Positions 1-8,232 of a stretch of 64,000 nucleotides of DNA are shown here, one piece after another; the first letter of the stretch is position 1, and the number at the start of each line of letters is the position of its first letter. Both the position numbers and the translations under genes were made by a program. The stretch is from Sphingomonas sp. Leaf230 (GTDB taxonomy: Bacteria; Pseudomonadota; Alphaproteobacteria; Sphingomonadales; Sphingomonadaceae). A model generated the notes under the pieces. It was not told the origin of the DNA. It saw only the letters and a list, made by a program, of their open reading frames with translations, and made no database searches. The DNA lies in contig NZ_LMKW01000011.1 in assembly GCF_001421745.1 (NCBI RefSeq), positions 124,001 through 188,000 on the forward strand, given 5' to 3'.

Positions 1-85
1 CGGCACCGTCGTGACGCAAGGCCCGGCAGTACGGGTCGCCCGCGGCAACGCAGTGACCTTCGTTCCGGTCGGGGGGAAGAATTAA
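1..85 (+). CDS. cpaB: CpaB-like Tad pilus assembly protein, C-terminal end only
   Basis: An open frame enters from the left edge and ends at TAA 83-85. Only the last 27 residues are visible. They read ...VRVARGNAVTFVPVGGKN, which resembles the C-terminal strand of RcpC/CpaB proteins, where an 'RG...' turn precedes a short beta strand. CpaB is an inner-membrane or periplasmic SAF-domain protein of the Tad pilus machine. The call rests mainly on position: the frame ends one base before the secretin cpaC, and cpaB is the usual gene there. The start lies outside the window. Confidence 0.7.
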   Translation, partial: GTVVTQGPAVRVARGNAVTFVPVGGKN

Positions 86-86
86 G

Positions 87-1685
87 ATGCGTATCTCCAT
101 GACGCGCCGCCTGCCCCATATCGGCTGGCCGCTCGCAATCGCGCTGGTGGCTGCGACCGCAGCTCCTTCCGCCCCTGCACTCGCCCAGCGGGCTCAGGCT
201 CGTACGCACGCCGCCCCCTCGGGACTGCCCGTCGTCCAGGTCAACACCGGTCGCGGACGTCTCGTCACGCTGGCGCGGCCGATGAGCGACCTGTTCGTCG
301 CCGACGACACCATCGCCGACGTTCAGGTCCGCTCGCCGACTCAGCTCTACGTGTTCGGCAAGAAGACCGGCGAGACGACGATCTCGGCAACCGCGAAGGG
401 CGGCGGCGTCGTCTACGCCTCGACCATCCGCGTCGGCAACAACCTCGATTCGGTGCAGCAGATGCTCGGGCTCGCAATGCCCGAAGCACAGGTCGTCGCG
501 ACGCCGATGAACGGGTTGATCCTGCTCACGGGTACGGTCGCCGCACCCGAGGATGCCGCCGAAGCCGAGCGGCTGGTGCAGGCGTTCGTCGGTGATTCGA
601 CAAAGGTCCTGTCGCGACTGAAGACCGCAACGCCTTTGCAGGTGAATCTGCAAGTGCGGATTGCCGAAGTCTCTCGGAGTTTCATCAAGAACATCGGGGT
701 GAACATACAAAGCCGCGACGGCACGGGCGGCTTCAAATTTGGCGTTGCCCAAGGCCGCGGCGCCAGCACACAATTCCTTCCGGGCGGCACGCTGTCGACA
801 GGCTTTACTGCCCCCACTCAAAGCGGTGTCACGCAATCGACGCTAGGCTCTACCTTCGGCCTTGCCGGCAAGCTGCTCGGGCTCGACCTCATCGGCGCGA
901 TCGACTTGGGTGAGACAATCGGTCAGGTGACGACGCTCGCCAACCCGAACCTGACTGCGCTGTCGGGCGAGACGGGCACGTTCCTCGCCGGTGGCGAAAT
1001 CCCGATCCCGCTGGCACAGGCGCTCGGCACGATCTCGGTCGAGTATAAGCAATACGGCATCAGCCTCGCCTACACGCCGACGGTCTTGTCGGATGGTCGA
1101 ATCTCGCTTCGGGTACGTCCGGAGGTTTCGCAGCTCGATTATGCCAACGCGATCACGCTCAGTAGTACGCGCGTGCCCGGCATCACGACGCGTCGTACCG
1201 AGACGACGGTCGAACTCGGCTCGGGCCAGAGCATGATGATCAGCGGACTGCTATCGAACAACAACAACAACAGCTACGACAAGACGCCGGGCCTTTCGAA
1301 CCTGCCGATCATCGGCGCGCTGTTCCGCTCGAACGCGTTCCAGCGCAACGAGACGGAACTCGTGATCGTCATCACGCCGTATCTGGTGAAGCCGGTCAAC
1401 AACGCCAGCGACATCGCGCTGCCGACCGATGGCGCGCGCGCACCGACCGATATCGACCGCGTGCTGCTGGGAACGCTCAGCGCCACCGGCGGCGGCAAGC
1501 GGCCTGTGCCGACGATCGCGCGGCCTTCCTATGTTCCACCGGCGATCGGTGCCGCCGCCCCGGTCATGCCGATGCCGCGTAGCGACGTTCGCCGCAGCGA
1601 GGACGATATCGCCGCGCGCCCTGCCAACGGGAATGGCGCCAAGACCAAGAAGGGCGCCGTGCCGGCGCCAGGTTTCTCGAATTGA
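87..1685 (+). CDS. cpaC: Tad pilus secretin CpaC/RcpA (type II/IV secretin family)
   Basis: A 532-residue outer-membrane secretin predicted to form the gated ring through which the Flp/Tad pilus leaves the cell. Residues 1-34 form a signal peptide ending around ALAQ. Residues about 48-115 match the pilus-formation N-terminal domain (VVQVNTGRGRLVTL, then VRSPTQLYVFGKKTGETTI). A BON-like stretch follows at about 125-175. The secretin core runs about 185-435 and includes AEVSRSFIKNIGVN, GGEIPIP and the late beta-strand signature TELVIVITPYLVKP. The last 90 residues are a Pro/Arg-rich tail with no recognised domain. ATG at 87 is one base past the upstream stop, so translation is probably coupled. 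cpaD follows directly. Length is normal for alphaproteobacterial CpaC. Confidence 0.93.
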   Translation: MRISMTRRLPHIGWPLAIALVAATAAPSAPALAQRAQARTHAAPSGLPVVQVNTGRGRLVTLARPMSDLFVADDTIADVQVRSPTQLYVFGKKTGETTISATAKGGGVVYASTIRVGNNLDSVQQMLGLAMPEAQVVATPMNGLILLTGTVAAPEDAAEAERLVQAFVGDSTKVLSRLKTATPLQVNLQVRIAEVSRSFIKNIGVNIQSRDGTGGFKFGVAQGRGASTQFLPGGTLSTGFTAPTQSGVTQSTLGSTFGLAGKLLGLDLIGAIDLGETIGQVTTLANPNLTALSGETGTFLAGGEIPIPLAQALGTISVEYKQYGISLAYTPTVLSDGRISLRVRPEVSQLDYANAITLSSTRVPGITTRRTETTVELGSGQSMMISGLLSNNNNNSYDKTPGLSNLPIIGALFRSNAFQRNETELVIVITPYLVKPVNNASDIALPTDGARAPTDIDRVLLGTLSATGGGKRPVPTIARPSYVPPAIGAAAPVMPMPRSDVRRSEDDIAARPANGNGAKTKKGAVPAPGFSN

Positions 1686-1732
1686 GCCGGCCCCTGCCCC
1701 GCCGATCGCGAACACCGCATCAAGGATTTCCG

Positions 1733-2365
1733 ATGATCACCAAGTCGATCCTGTTAGCGTCCCTCGTCCCCGCGCTGCTGCTCGGCGGATGCATGGGTAC
1801 CGAGAATCGCGGTCTTGAATCGATCCACCAACCGGTCGTCAGCCGCTCCGACTATGCGCTCGATCTCGGCGTGTCGGGCGGTGCACTGGCGCCGGGCGAA
1901 CAGCAACGGCTTGCCGGCTGGATGAACGCGATGCGACTCGGCTATGGCGACCGCGTAGCCATCGACGATCCCGCGGGCGAAGGCCCTGCCGCGCACGGCG
2001 ACGTCGCCGCGGTGGTCGCGAGCTATGGCCTGTTGCTCAGCGACGACGCGCCGGTCACCCCGGCTTCGGTCACGCCGGGATCGATCCGGGTGGTCGTCAG
2101 CCGGATGCGCGCGCAGGTGCCGCACTGCCCGGACTGGTCGCGCAACGCGACCAACGAGTTCGAATCCAACACGTCGTCCAACTTCGGTTGCGCGATCAAC
2201 AGCAACCTCGCGGCGATGATCGCCAACCCGGCCGACCTAGTGCGCGGCAAGGAAGGGGCGGAGACCACCGATACCGCCGCCTCGTACAAGGCGATCGACA
2301 CGTACCGCAAGAAAGCGCCGACCGGTGCCGGTTCGCTCGCCGCAGCTACGCCGGGAGGCAAGTGA
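1733..2365 (+). CDS. cpaD: Tad pilus lipoprotein CpaD
   Basis: A 210-residue lipoprotein. The N-terminus MITKSILLASLVPALLLGGC has a lipobox (LGGC), giving Cys20 as the lipidated residue. The mature part carries a conserved CpaD/TadG-pilotin pattern: VVSRMRAQVPHCPDWS, then NFGCAINSNLAAMIANPADLVRG. CpaD is thought to help secretin assembly or stability at the outer membrane. The ATG at 1733 is chosen over an earlier in-frame start at 1682 because it gives a clean signal sequence and has AAGGA upstream. The stop overlaps the cpaE start (TGATG), so the two are probably translationally coupled. Confidence 0.9.
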   Translation: MITKSILLASLVPALLLGGCMGTENRGLESIHQPVVSRSDYALDLGVSGGALAPGEQQRLAGWMNAMRLGYGDRVAIDDPAGEGPAAHGDVAAVVASYGLLLSDDAPVTPASVTPGSIRVVVSRMRAQVPHCPDWSRNATNEFESNTSSNFGCAINSNLAAMIANPADLVRGKEGAETTDTAASYKAIDTYRKKAPTGAGSLAAATPGGK

Positions 2366-3654
2366 TGAACGCTCCGTGGAAGCCCGCTGGCGCCGCCAGT
2401 CGCGATCCCTTCACCGCCTATGTCTGCGACGAGACGACCGCGGCGGCATTGCGCCCGATCGCGACCGAACTCGGCTGGTCGGTCGACAAGATCTACAAGG
2501 GCGGACTGCGCAACGCGATCCAGTCGCTGTCGGTTGCCGCATCCCCGCAAATCCTGTTCGTCGATCTCGCCGAGTCGGGCGATCCGCTAAACGACATCCA
2601 CGCGCTTGCCGAAGTCTGCGAGCCCGGCACCGTGGTGATCGCCGCTGGCCAGGTGAACGACGTTCGCCTGTACCGTGACCTCGTCGCGAGCGGTATCCAG
2701 GATTACCTCCTGAAGCCGCTCCATCCCGACATGCTGCGCGAGGCGTTCGTTCATGCGCAGATGATGCTCAATGCACCGAAGCCCGTCGACCTATCGCCGG
2801 AGCGTCCGCATTGCTCGGTCGGCGTGATCGGCACGCGTGGCGGCGTCGGCGCATCGACGATCGCGACCTCGATCGCATGGCTGCTCGCCGACAAGGAGAA
2901 GCGCTCGACCGCACTGCTAGATCTTGACGTCCATTTCGGCACGGGTGCGCTCAGCCTCGACCTCGAGCCCGGCCGCGGCCTCACCGATGCGATCGAGAAC
3001 CCGAGCCGCATCGACGGGCTGTTCATCGAACGCGCGATGGTCAAGGCGACGGAGAACCTGTCGGTGCTCAGCGCGGAGGCCCCGATCAGCTCGCCGGTGG
3101 TCACCGACGGCTCCGCCTTCTACCAGTTGCAGGAGGAGATGCGCGCGGCTTTCGAATGCACCGTCGTCGATCTGCCGCGCGCAATGATGATCCAGCACCC
3201 GCATCTGATCAGCGACGTGAAGCTCGCGGTGATCGTCACCGACCTGACGCTGGCGGCCGCGCGCGACACGATCCGTATCCTGTCGTGGTTGAAGACGAAT
3301 GCGCCGCAGATCGAGCTGTTCGTCGTCGCCAACCGCGTGCACACCGGCGGTCAGCTCGAGATCAGCCGCAAGGATTTCGAGGGCTCCATCGAGCGCAAGA
3401 TCGACTACCTCGTGTCGTTCGACCAGAAGCTCGCGGCGCAGTCGGCCAAGCTCGGCAAGCCGATCGTCGAGGTCGGCAAGGCTAGCAAGACGATCACGCC
3501 GATCGTCGCGCTCGCCAGCGCGCTCGCCGCCGCGGTCGCGGACTGCGGCCTCGACGGTGCGAAGGCATCAAGGGGTCGGTCGTTGATGGGCAAGTTCGGC
3601 GAACTCCGCGGGCTCATGACCAAGCGCACGCTGAAGCCGGCAAAAGCGAAATGA
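2365..3654 (+). CDS. cpaE: Tad pilus assembly ATPase CpaE (receiver-like domain plus MinD/ParA-type ATPase)
   Basis: 429 residues. Residues about 15-135 fold like a response-regulator receiver (ILFVDLAESGDP, then SGIQDYLLKPLHPDML), without an obvious full set of phosphoacceptor residues. Residues about 150-415 form a MinD/ParA-like domain with a deviant Walker A motif, GTRGGVGASTI, at 156-166, followed by LLDLDVHFGTGALSLDL, a typical CpaE stretch. CpaE proteins localise the Tad machine to the cell pole. The start at 2365 overlaps the cpaD stop. What follows is odd: cpaF/tadA, the motor ATPase normally next, is absent, and tadB begins 37 bases downstream. Confidence 0.92.
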   Translation: MNAPWKPAGAASRDPFTAYVCDETTAAALRPIATELGWSVDKIYKGGLRNAIQSLSVAASPQILFVDLAESGDPLNDIHALAEVCEPGTVVIAAGQVNDVRLYRDLVASGIQDYLLKPLHPDMLREAFVHAQMMLNAPKPVDLSPERPHCSVGVIGTRGGVGASTIATSIAWLLADKEKRSTALLDLDVHFGTGALSLDLEPGRGLTDAIENPSRIDGLFIERAMVKATENLSVLSAEAPISSPVVTDGSAFYQLQEEMRAAFECTVVDLPRAMMIQHPHLISDVKLAVIVTDLTLAAARDTIRILSWLKTNAPQIELFVVANRVHTGGQLEISRKDFEGSIERKIDYLVSFDQKLAAQSAKLGKPIVEVGKASKTITPIVALASALAAAVADCGLDGAKASRGRSLMGKFGELRGLMTKRTLKPAKAK

Positions 3655-3691
3655 CCGCGCATGGTCACGCCCAGATGACGAGCGCCGAACA

Positions 3692-4666
3692 ATGACCGGC
3701 ATGGCGCCGTTGCTGCTCGTGATGATCGGCGCGAGCATCGTGCTGGGGATGATCGTGTTCGCGTTCGCCGGGCCATCGCCGGGCCGCGCGAAATCGCGTC
3801 GGCTCGTGGCGTTACGCGAACGCCACGGCGACGAGATCACCGTGGCGGACGCGCACATGCGGCGCATTTCGCATGCCCGCGACACTAAGATGGACCTGGC
3901 GTTCGGTCGCATCCTGCCCAACCCGGTGCAGCTCGCAAAGCGGCTCGCGATGACGGGCAAAGACTGGACCGTCGGCCAATACGGCATGGCGACCGCGGGG
4001 ATCGCCTTGGTCGTCGCCGCACTCATGCTGTTCAAGGGCATGCCGATCCTGCTCGCATTGCTGTTCGGCCTGTTCGTCGGCATCGGCCTGCCGCATCTGG
4101 TCGTCGGCAAGACGATCAAGCGGCGTGTCACCAAGTTCACCGCGAAGTTTCCGGATGCGATCGAACTGCTCGTCCGGGGCTTGCGCTCCGGCCTGCCGAT
4201 CAGCGAGACGATCGGCGTCGTCGGCCAGGAACTCGACGGCCCGGTCGGTGAGGAATTCCGCTCGGTCAGCGACAAGATGAAGATCGGGCGGACGATGGAC
4301 GCCGCCCTTCAGGAAACCGCGGACCGGCTCGGCACGCCCGAATTCCAGTTCTTCGTCATCACCATCGCGATCCAGCGGGAGACCGGCGGCAACCTTGCGG
4401 AGACGCTGGCGAACCTCGCCAACGTGCTGCGCATGCGCGGCCAGATGAAGCTGAAGATCAAGGCGATGTCGTCGGAATCGAAGGCGTCGGCGTACATCAT
4501 CGGCGCGCTGCCGTTCATCGTGTTCGGGCTGATCTGGTTCATCAATGGCACCTACATGCAGCGGTTCTTCGTCGACGAGCGGCTGATAATGATCGGCATG
4601 GGGGGCATGACGTGGATGGCGATCGGCGCCTTCATCATGGCCAAGATGATCAACTTCGAGATCTGA
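3692..4666 (+). CDS. tadB: Tad inner-membrane platform protein TadB (T2SSF domain)
   Basis: 324 residues. There is an N-terminal membrane segment (about 4-28), a central hydrophobic pair (about 95-135), and C-terminal segments (about 265-320). A GspF/T2SSF domain lies between: FPDAIELLVRGLRSGLPISE near 150-170 and FFVITIAIQRETGGNLAETL near 218-240. TadB pairs with TadC as the inner-membrane platform that couples the motor ATPase to pilin polymerisation. The start is taken at ATG 3692; ATG 3701 is an alternative. The gene sits 10 bases before tadC. Its partner ATPase is not encoded beside it. Confidence 0.92.
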   Translation: MTGMAPLLLVMIGASIVLGMIVFAFAGPSPGRAKSRRLVALRERHGDEITVADAHMRRISHARDTKMDLAFGRILPNPVQLAKRLAMTGKDWTVGQYGMATAGIALVVAALMLFKGMPILLALLFGLFVGIGLPHLVVGKTIKRRVTKFTAKFPDAIELLVRGLRSGLPISETIGVVGQELDGPVGEEFRSVSDKMKIGRTMDAALQETADRLGTPEFQFFVITIAIQRETGGNLAETLANLANVLRMRGQMKLKIKAMSSESKASAYIIGALPFIVFGLIWFINGTYMQRFFVDERLIMIGMGGMTWMAIGAFIMAKMINFEI

Positions 4667-4676
4667 GGGACTGACG

Positions 4677-5669
4677 ATGGGCGAGACCGCCGGACCTACC
4701 CTGCTCGGGGTCGACGTACTCTGGGTCGCGACGATCCTGTCGGGCGTCGCCGCGTTCGCCGTGATGATCGCGATCTATGCGGTGACGACCGTACACGATC
4801 CGATGTCGAAGCGCGTCAAGGCGCTGAACGACCGGCGCGAACAGTTGAAGGCCGGCATCACCGCCTCGACCAAGCGCCGCGCCAAACTGGTCACGCGCAA
4901 CGACACCGCGGACCGGATGCGCGGCATCCTGTCGTCGATGAAGGTGCTGCAGGACAGCCAGGTCAAGGCGGTCCAGGTCAAGCTGATGCAGGCCGGCATC
5001 CGTTCGAAGGAATGGGCGCCCGCGGTAATCTTCGGGCGGCTCGTGCTGCCGATCGTGATCGGCGGGGCGATGCTCTACTGGGTCTATGGCACCGACGGTT
5101 TCGCGACCTGGGGTCCGCTCAAGAAATACGGGCTCGTCGCGATGAGCTTCATCCTGAGCTACAAGGCGCCGGACCTGTATCTCGACAACAAGATCAAGAA
5201 GCGCTCGGATGCGATCCGCAAGGGCCTTCCCGATGCGCTCGACCTGCTCGTGATCTGCGCCGAGGCCGGCCTGACCGTCGATGCCGCGTTCCACCGCGTC
5301 GCGCGCGAACTCGGCCGTGCTTATCCCGAGCTGGGCGAGGAATTCACCCTTACCGCGATTGAGCTGGGCTTCCTGACCGACCGCCGCAGCGCATTCGAGA
5401 ACTTCGCGTTGCGCGTGAAGCTCGACGCGGTGAAGGGCGTCGTGACGACGATGATCCAGACCGAGAAATACGGCACACCGCTTGCCTCTGCACTGCGTGT
5501 ATTGTCGGGCGAATTCCGCAACGAACGCATGATGCGCGCCGAGGAAAAGGCCGCACGTCTGCCCGCGATCATGACCGTGCCGCTGATCCTGTTCATCCTG
5601 CCGGTGCTGTTCGTCGTCATCCTCGGGCCAGCCGCCTGCTCGATCTCCGACGCGCTGCTGAAGGGGTAA
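4677..5669 (+). CDS. tadC: Tad inner-membrane platform protein TadC (T2SSF domain)
   Basis: 330 residues, the second GspF-type platform protein of the Tad pilus. Membrane segments are visible at about 15-40, 120-165 and 295-325. The T2SSF signature is IRKGLPDALDLLVICAEAGL near 182-201, then VTTMIQTEKYGTPLASALRV. The ATG at 4677 has GAGGGA upstream at good spacing. tadC usually closes the core Tad block and does so here. It is followed after 52 bases by a small gene with its own strong ribosome site. Confidence 0.92.
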   Translation: MGETAGPTLLGVDVLWVATILSGVAAFAVMIAIYAVTTVHDPMSKRVKALNDRREQLKAGITASTKRRAKLVTRNDTADRMRGILSSMKVLQDSQVKAVQVKLMQAGIRSKEWAPAVIFGRLVLPIVIGGAMLYWVYGTDGFATWGPLKKYGLVAMSFILSYKAPDLYLDNKIKKRSDAIRKGLPDALDLLVICAEAGLTVDAAFHRVARELGRAYPELGEEFTLTAIELGFLTDRRSAFENFALRVKLDAVKGVVTTMIQTEKYGTPLASALRVLSGEFRNERMMRAEEKAARLPAIMTVPLILFILPVLFVVILGPAACSISDALLKG

Positions 5670-5721
5670 GCAACCCCAACGCCAACGGATCGTTGAGCCC
5701 CCGTAACAGGAGGGTTTTTCG

Positions 5722-6114
5722 ATGCCGTTGTTTTCCACGCCTACGCAATTCGCCGCGCTCGCACTGATCTTCGTCGCCGGCTGGCTTTTCGGATTGGCGA
5801 GCCATCCCGGCGGCAAGAAGTGGAAGGCGCGCTATCACGCCGAGCGAGATGCCCATGCGGTCGCCAAGAAGGATGCCGACATCCGCGCCGCCGCCGCCGA
5901 AAAGCGCGCGGTCGAGGCCGAGCATGAGCATGCGCGGCTGGTAAAGGCTACGCCGGTAGCGCCGGTCGCCCCCGTGACGACGACCCGTGCGCCGGTCGAG
6001 GATCGCTCGATCTTCGTGTCGCCTGACACGCGTCCCGTAGCCGCGTCGTCGGCGCGCCCGGCCTACAATAATGATGGCACCAAGCGCGGCTGGTTCGACT
6101 TCGACCGTCGCTAA
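5722..6114 (+). CDS. small membrane-anchored coiled-coil protein, unknown function
   Basis: 130 residues, not recognised as a named family. An N-terminal hydrophobic segment (about 9-27, LALIFVAGWLFGLA) would anchor it in the inner membrane. It is followed by a basic, heptad-rich helix (about 32-75) with many Ala, Lys and Glu, likely a coiled coil. An Ala/Pro/Val-rich linker and a short tail ending GWFDFDRR complete it. A perfect AGGAGGG ribosome site sits 7 bases before the ATG. It lies downstream of tadC in the same direction and ends just before a strong hairpin, so it may be the last gene of the Tad transcript. A role in pilus biogenesis is only a guess from position. Confidence 0.75.
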   Translation: MPLFSTPTQFAALALIFVAGWLFGLASHPGGKKWKARYHAERDAHAVAKKDADIRAAAAEKRAVEAEHEHARLVKATPVAPVAPVTTTRAPVEDRSIFVSPDTRPVAASSARPAYNNDGTKRGWFDFDRR

Positions 6115-6119
6115 TATCT

Positions 6120-6155
6120 TAAGGCGGCCCGCTCTCCATCGAGCGGGCCGCCTTA
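6120..6155. terminator. bidirectional hairpin terminator between convergent genes
   Basis: A perfect 15-bp inverted repeat (TAAGGCGGCCCGCTC at 6120-6134 and its complement at 6141-6155) with a TCCATC loop. It sits 5 bases after the stop at 6114 and 7 bases before the stop of the convergent minus-strand gene. The T-tract is short on both sides, but stem strength and position support a terminator serving both operons. Confidence 0.85.
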
Positions 6156-6162
6156 TCGAAGC

Positions 6163-6519
6163 CTATTGGTAATGTGCGACGTTCTCGAACCCGGTGTTCG
6201 TCTTCGCCATTTTAACCAGCTTTCTAGCGTAGGACCGCACGTGCCGGTCGAAGCGCGTATCGTTGTAGACGCCGCGCCAGATATACTCGTTGCGCTCCAA
6301 CAGCGCAGCAAGCGCGGCGGCAAACGCGGCTTGGCTGTCCGCTACGCCCCTCCGGCTCATCAGCGCACAGACCATTTCCTCGGCTGATGCCTTGTCGCAG
6401 TCATCCTGCAATTCACGGCCGCCACGCTCGGCCACAACCTGCTCGGAGCGTGCGGCAATCGCCCGTGCGTCCAGCCATTTGCGGACCGCGTCGCCGTCCC
6501 AGTCCTTTTTGTCCACCAA
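6163..6519 (-). CDS. hypothetical protein, last gene of the putative thiamine operon
   Basis: 118 residues, no family recognised. The protein is soluble, mostly helical and charged. It has two Cys (DDCDKASAEEMVCAL) and a Trp-rich motif ERNEYIWRGVYNDTRF near the C-terminus. The start is uncertain: TTG at 6519 has GGAG eight bases upstream, and GTG at 6516 is the alternative; no ATG fits. It lies 24 bases after the permease gene on the same strand, so it is probably co-transcribed with it. The stop is followed at once by the strong hairpin at 6120-6155. Nothing in the sequence links it to thiamine except context. Confidence 0.65.
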   Translation of the reverse strand: MVDKKDWDGDAVRKWLDARAIAARSEQVVAERGGRELQDDCDKASAEEMVCALMSRRGVADSQAAFAAALAALLERNEYIWRGVYNDTRFDRHVRSYARKLVKMAKTNTGFENVAHYQ

Positions 6520-6543
6520 CGCCCAATCTCCGTTTCGCGCACA

Positions 6544-7101
6544 CTAGCCGGTGGAGCGCGCCTGCCAGCGCCGATATCCGATCACGGCCAGCACGACCAT
6601 CGCCGCGTACAGGCCGGCCGTGAGCATGAGCCCCTTGTAGGCGAACATCTCGATATACAGGACGTCCACCGCGATCCATAGCAGCCAGTTCGCCGAATGA
6701 CGTCGCGCGACCCAATATTGCGCGACCAGACTGAAGCTGCTGAGCGTCGCGTCGGCCCATGGCAATGCCGCGTCGGTGTAACGGCTCATGAACCAGCCGA
6801 TCACGAACGCCCCTACCGCGCCCGCGCCGAGACTGGCGAGCGCACGCGATGGCCGCAAAGGCTCCACGACGACATCGCCTTTATCGTCCTTGCCGCGCGC
6901 CCATGCCAGCCAGCCATAGACGATCGCGATCGCAAACAGCGCCTGGAGCACCATGTCCGCATAGAGCCGTACGTCGAGGAACAGCTTGAAGTAGAGCGCA
7001 CAGGCGACGAAATTGATTGGCCAGCACAGCATGTTGCGCTTGGCGGTCAGCCATATCCCGGCAAAACTCACGACGACCGCAACGATCTCTAGCGGCGTCA
7101 T
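6544..7101 (-). CDS. pnuT: PnuC-family permease, predicted thiamine transporter (PnuT)
   Basis: 185 residues, mostly hydrophobic with six to seven helices. The family pattern is visible: an N-terminal helix (EIVAVVVSFAGIWLTAKRN), CWPINFVACALYFKLFLDVRLYADM, and a late FSLVAQYWVARRHSANWLLW followed by VDVLYIEMFAYKGL. PnuC homologues carry nicotinamide riboside, and PnuT paralogues carry thiamine. The thiamine reading comes from the TPP riboswitch at the head of this operon, not from residues I can identify. The ATG at 7101 overlaps the kinase stop by four bases (ATGA), so the two are coupled. The Trp-rich site matches the PnuC fold. Confidence 0.85.
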   Translation of the reverse strand: MTPLEIVAVVVSFAGIWLTAKRNMLCWPINFVACALYFKLFLDVRLYADMVLQALFAIAIVYGWLAWARGKDDKGDVVVEPLRPSRALASLGAGAVGAFVIGWFMSRYTDAALPWADATLSSFSLVAQYWVARRHSANWLLWIAVDVLYIEMFAYKGLMLTAGLYAAMVVLAVIGYRRWQARSTG

Positions 7102-8231
7102 GACAGCGCGATCCGACGCAGAAAGTCCTGGCCCGGAGGCGAAAAGAACCACGCCGCATGGTCGATCAGATAATCATCCCAGGCCATGACGGCGGACGCG
7201 GTGTCCGCCACGACGGCGGTGAAGTAATCGGCCTCCGACAGCGCGAATTCGACATGGACCAGCGGCAACAGCGACACGACCGCGGCGATCTTCTCATCGC
7301 TCAGCGGTAGGACTTCGGCATAGCCCGCCATCAGCGCCAGCGCCGTCTCGGGATCGGCGATCGCATCGTCAGCCCCCTGCCCCAGATCCAGCCAGCGCAC
7401 CGCCGTTCGCTCGATCGCCGTCGCGATGTCGTGAACGGCATTGGTGCGATCCGCCAACCCGAAGTCGAACACGGTCCGCACCGCGCCCTCTTGCGTCCAG
7501 AGAAGATTAGAGGGATGCCAGTCGTTATGCGTCCACAACGGCGCTTGTTTCGCGAGAAGCGACGAAAGATCGCTATCGGCCTGCTCGAACAGTCGCGCGA
7601 GTTGCGCCTGCCACGGCCGGGTGGAAAGGAACGCGGCCAGCGCAGGGCGGGAGGCGACATACGCGTTCGCCGCGGCCACGGGATCGGCGGCAGGGAGTAT
7701 CGTAAAACTCGAGACCAGAGGGTGTTGGCGTCGTGCTGGCGCCGCGAATCCGCGCGCCGCGACGTGCACTTCCGCTAACGCTACGCCGGCGGCATGGGCG
7801 TGGTCGAGCGAAAGGAACGGCGTCCACGACAGCCGATCGCGATACAGATCCTCCCCCGGCGCCTGACGGTGCAACTCGTACGACCAAGGCCCCATCGCAA
7901 CGGCGCTCGCTCCCCCTGCGGTCGCGATCACTTCGGGCACCGATACGCCCGTGCCAGCGAGATGCGCGATGAACGCGTGTTCCTCTGCCAGCCCTTCGAC
8001 CGTGCGGACTCGATGATGGTGGCGCTTCAACAGGAACGAGCCGTTCGTCGTGTGCACCAGCGTCGCGGCGGAGAAGGGGCGCGGGGAATGCCAGTGTAGC
8101 CCGGTCATCCGCCCCGCCGCCGGAAAATGCGCCAGCACCGCCTCGGCCTCGTCCGCAGCGATGGCGGGCCAAGTCGGCGCCTCCATCGCAGTTCCCATGC
8201 CGTGGACGAGGTGCTTCAGCTGCGACGCCAC
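7098..8231 (-). CDS. phosphotransferase-fold (APH/choline-kinase-like) kinase, predicted thiamine kinase
   Basis: 377 residues. The aminoglycoside phosphotransferase fold is shown by the Brenner motif HNDWHPSNLLW (His, Asp and Asn of the catalytic loop) followed by the metal-binding VFDFGLADR. An N-lobe lies before it (NGSFLLKRHHHRVRTVEGL holds a likely ATP-binding Lys). The start is GTG 8231, one base after the upstream TGA; an in-frame ATG at 8198 (MGTAMEAPTWPA) is the main alternative. It sits between a TonB receptor and a PnuT-like permease under a TPP riboswitch. The natural inference is that it phosphorylates imported thiamine and so traps it. That is inference: members of this fold act on many small alcohols, and substrate residues cannot be read here. 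Confidence 0.85.
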   Translation of the reverse strand: MASQLKHLVHGMGTAMEAPTWPAIAADEAEAVLAHFPAAGRMTGLHWHSPRPFSAATLVHTTNGSFLLKRHHHRVRTVEGLAEEHAFIAHLAGTGVSVPEVIATAGGASAVAMGPWSYELHRQAPGEDLYRDRLSWTPFLSLDHAHAAGVALAEVHVAARGFAAPARRQHPLVSSFTILPAADPVAAANAYVASRPALAAFLSTRPWQAQLARLFEQADSDLSSLLAKQAPLWTHNDWHPSNLLWTQEGAVRTVFDFGLADRTNAVHDIATAIERTAVRWLDLGQGADDAIADPETALALMAGYAEVLPLSDEKIAAVVSLLPLVHVEFALSEADYFTAVVADTASAVMAWDDYLIDHAAWFFSPPGQDFLRRIALS

Positions 8232-8232
8232 C

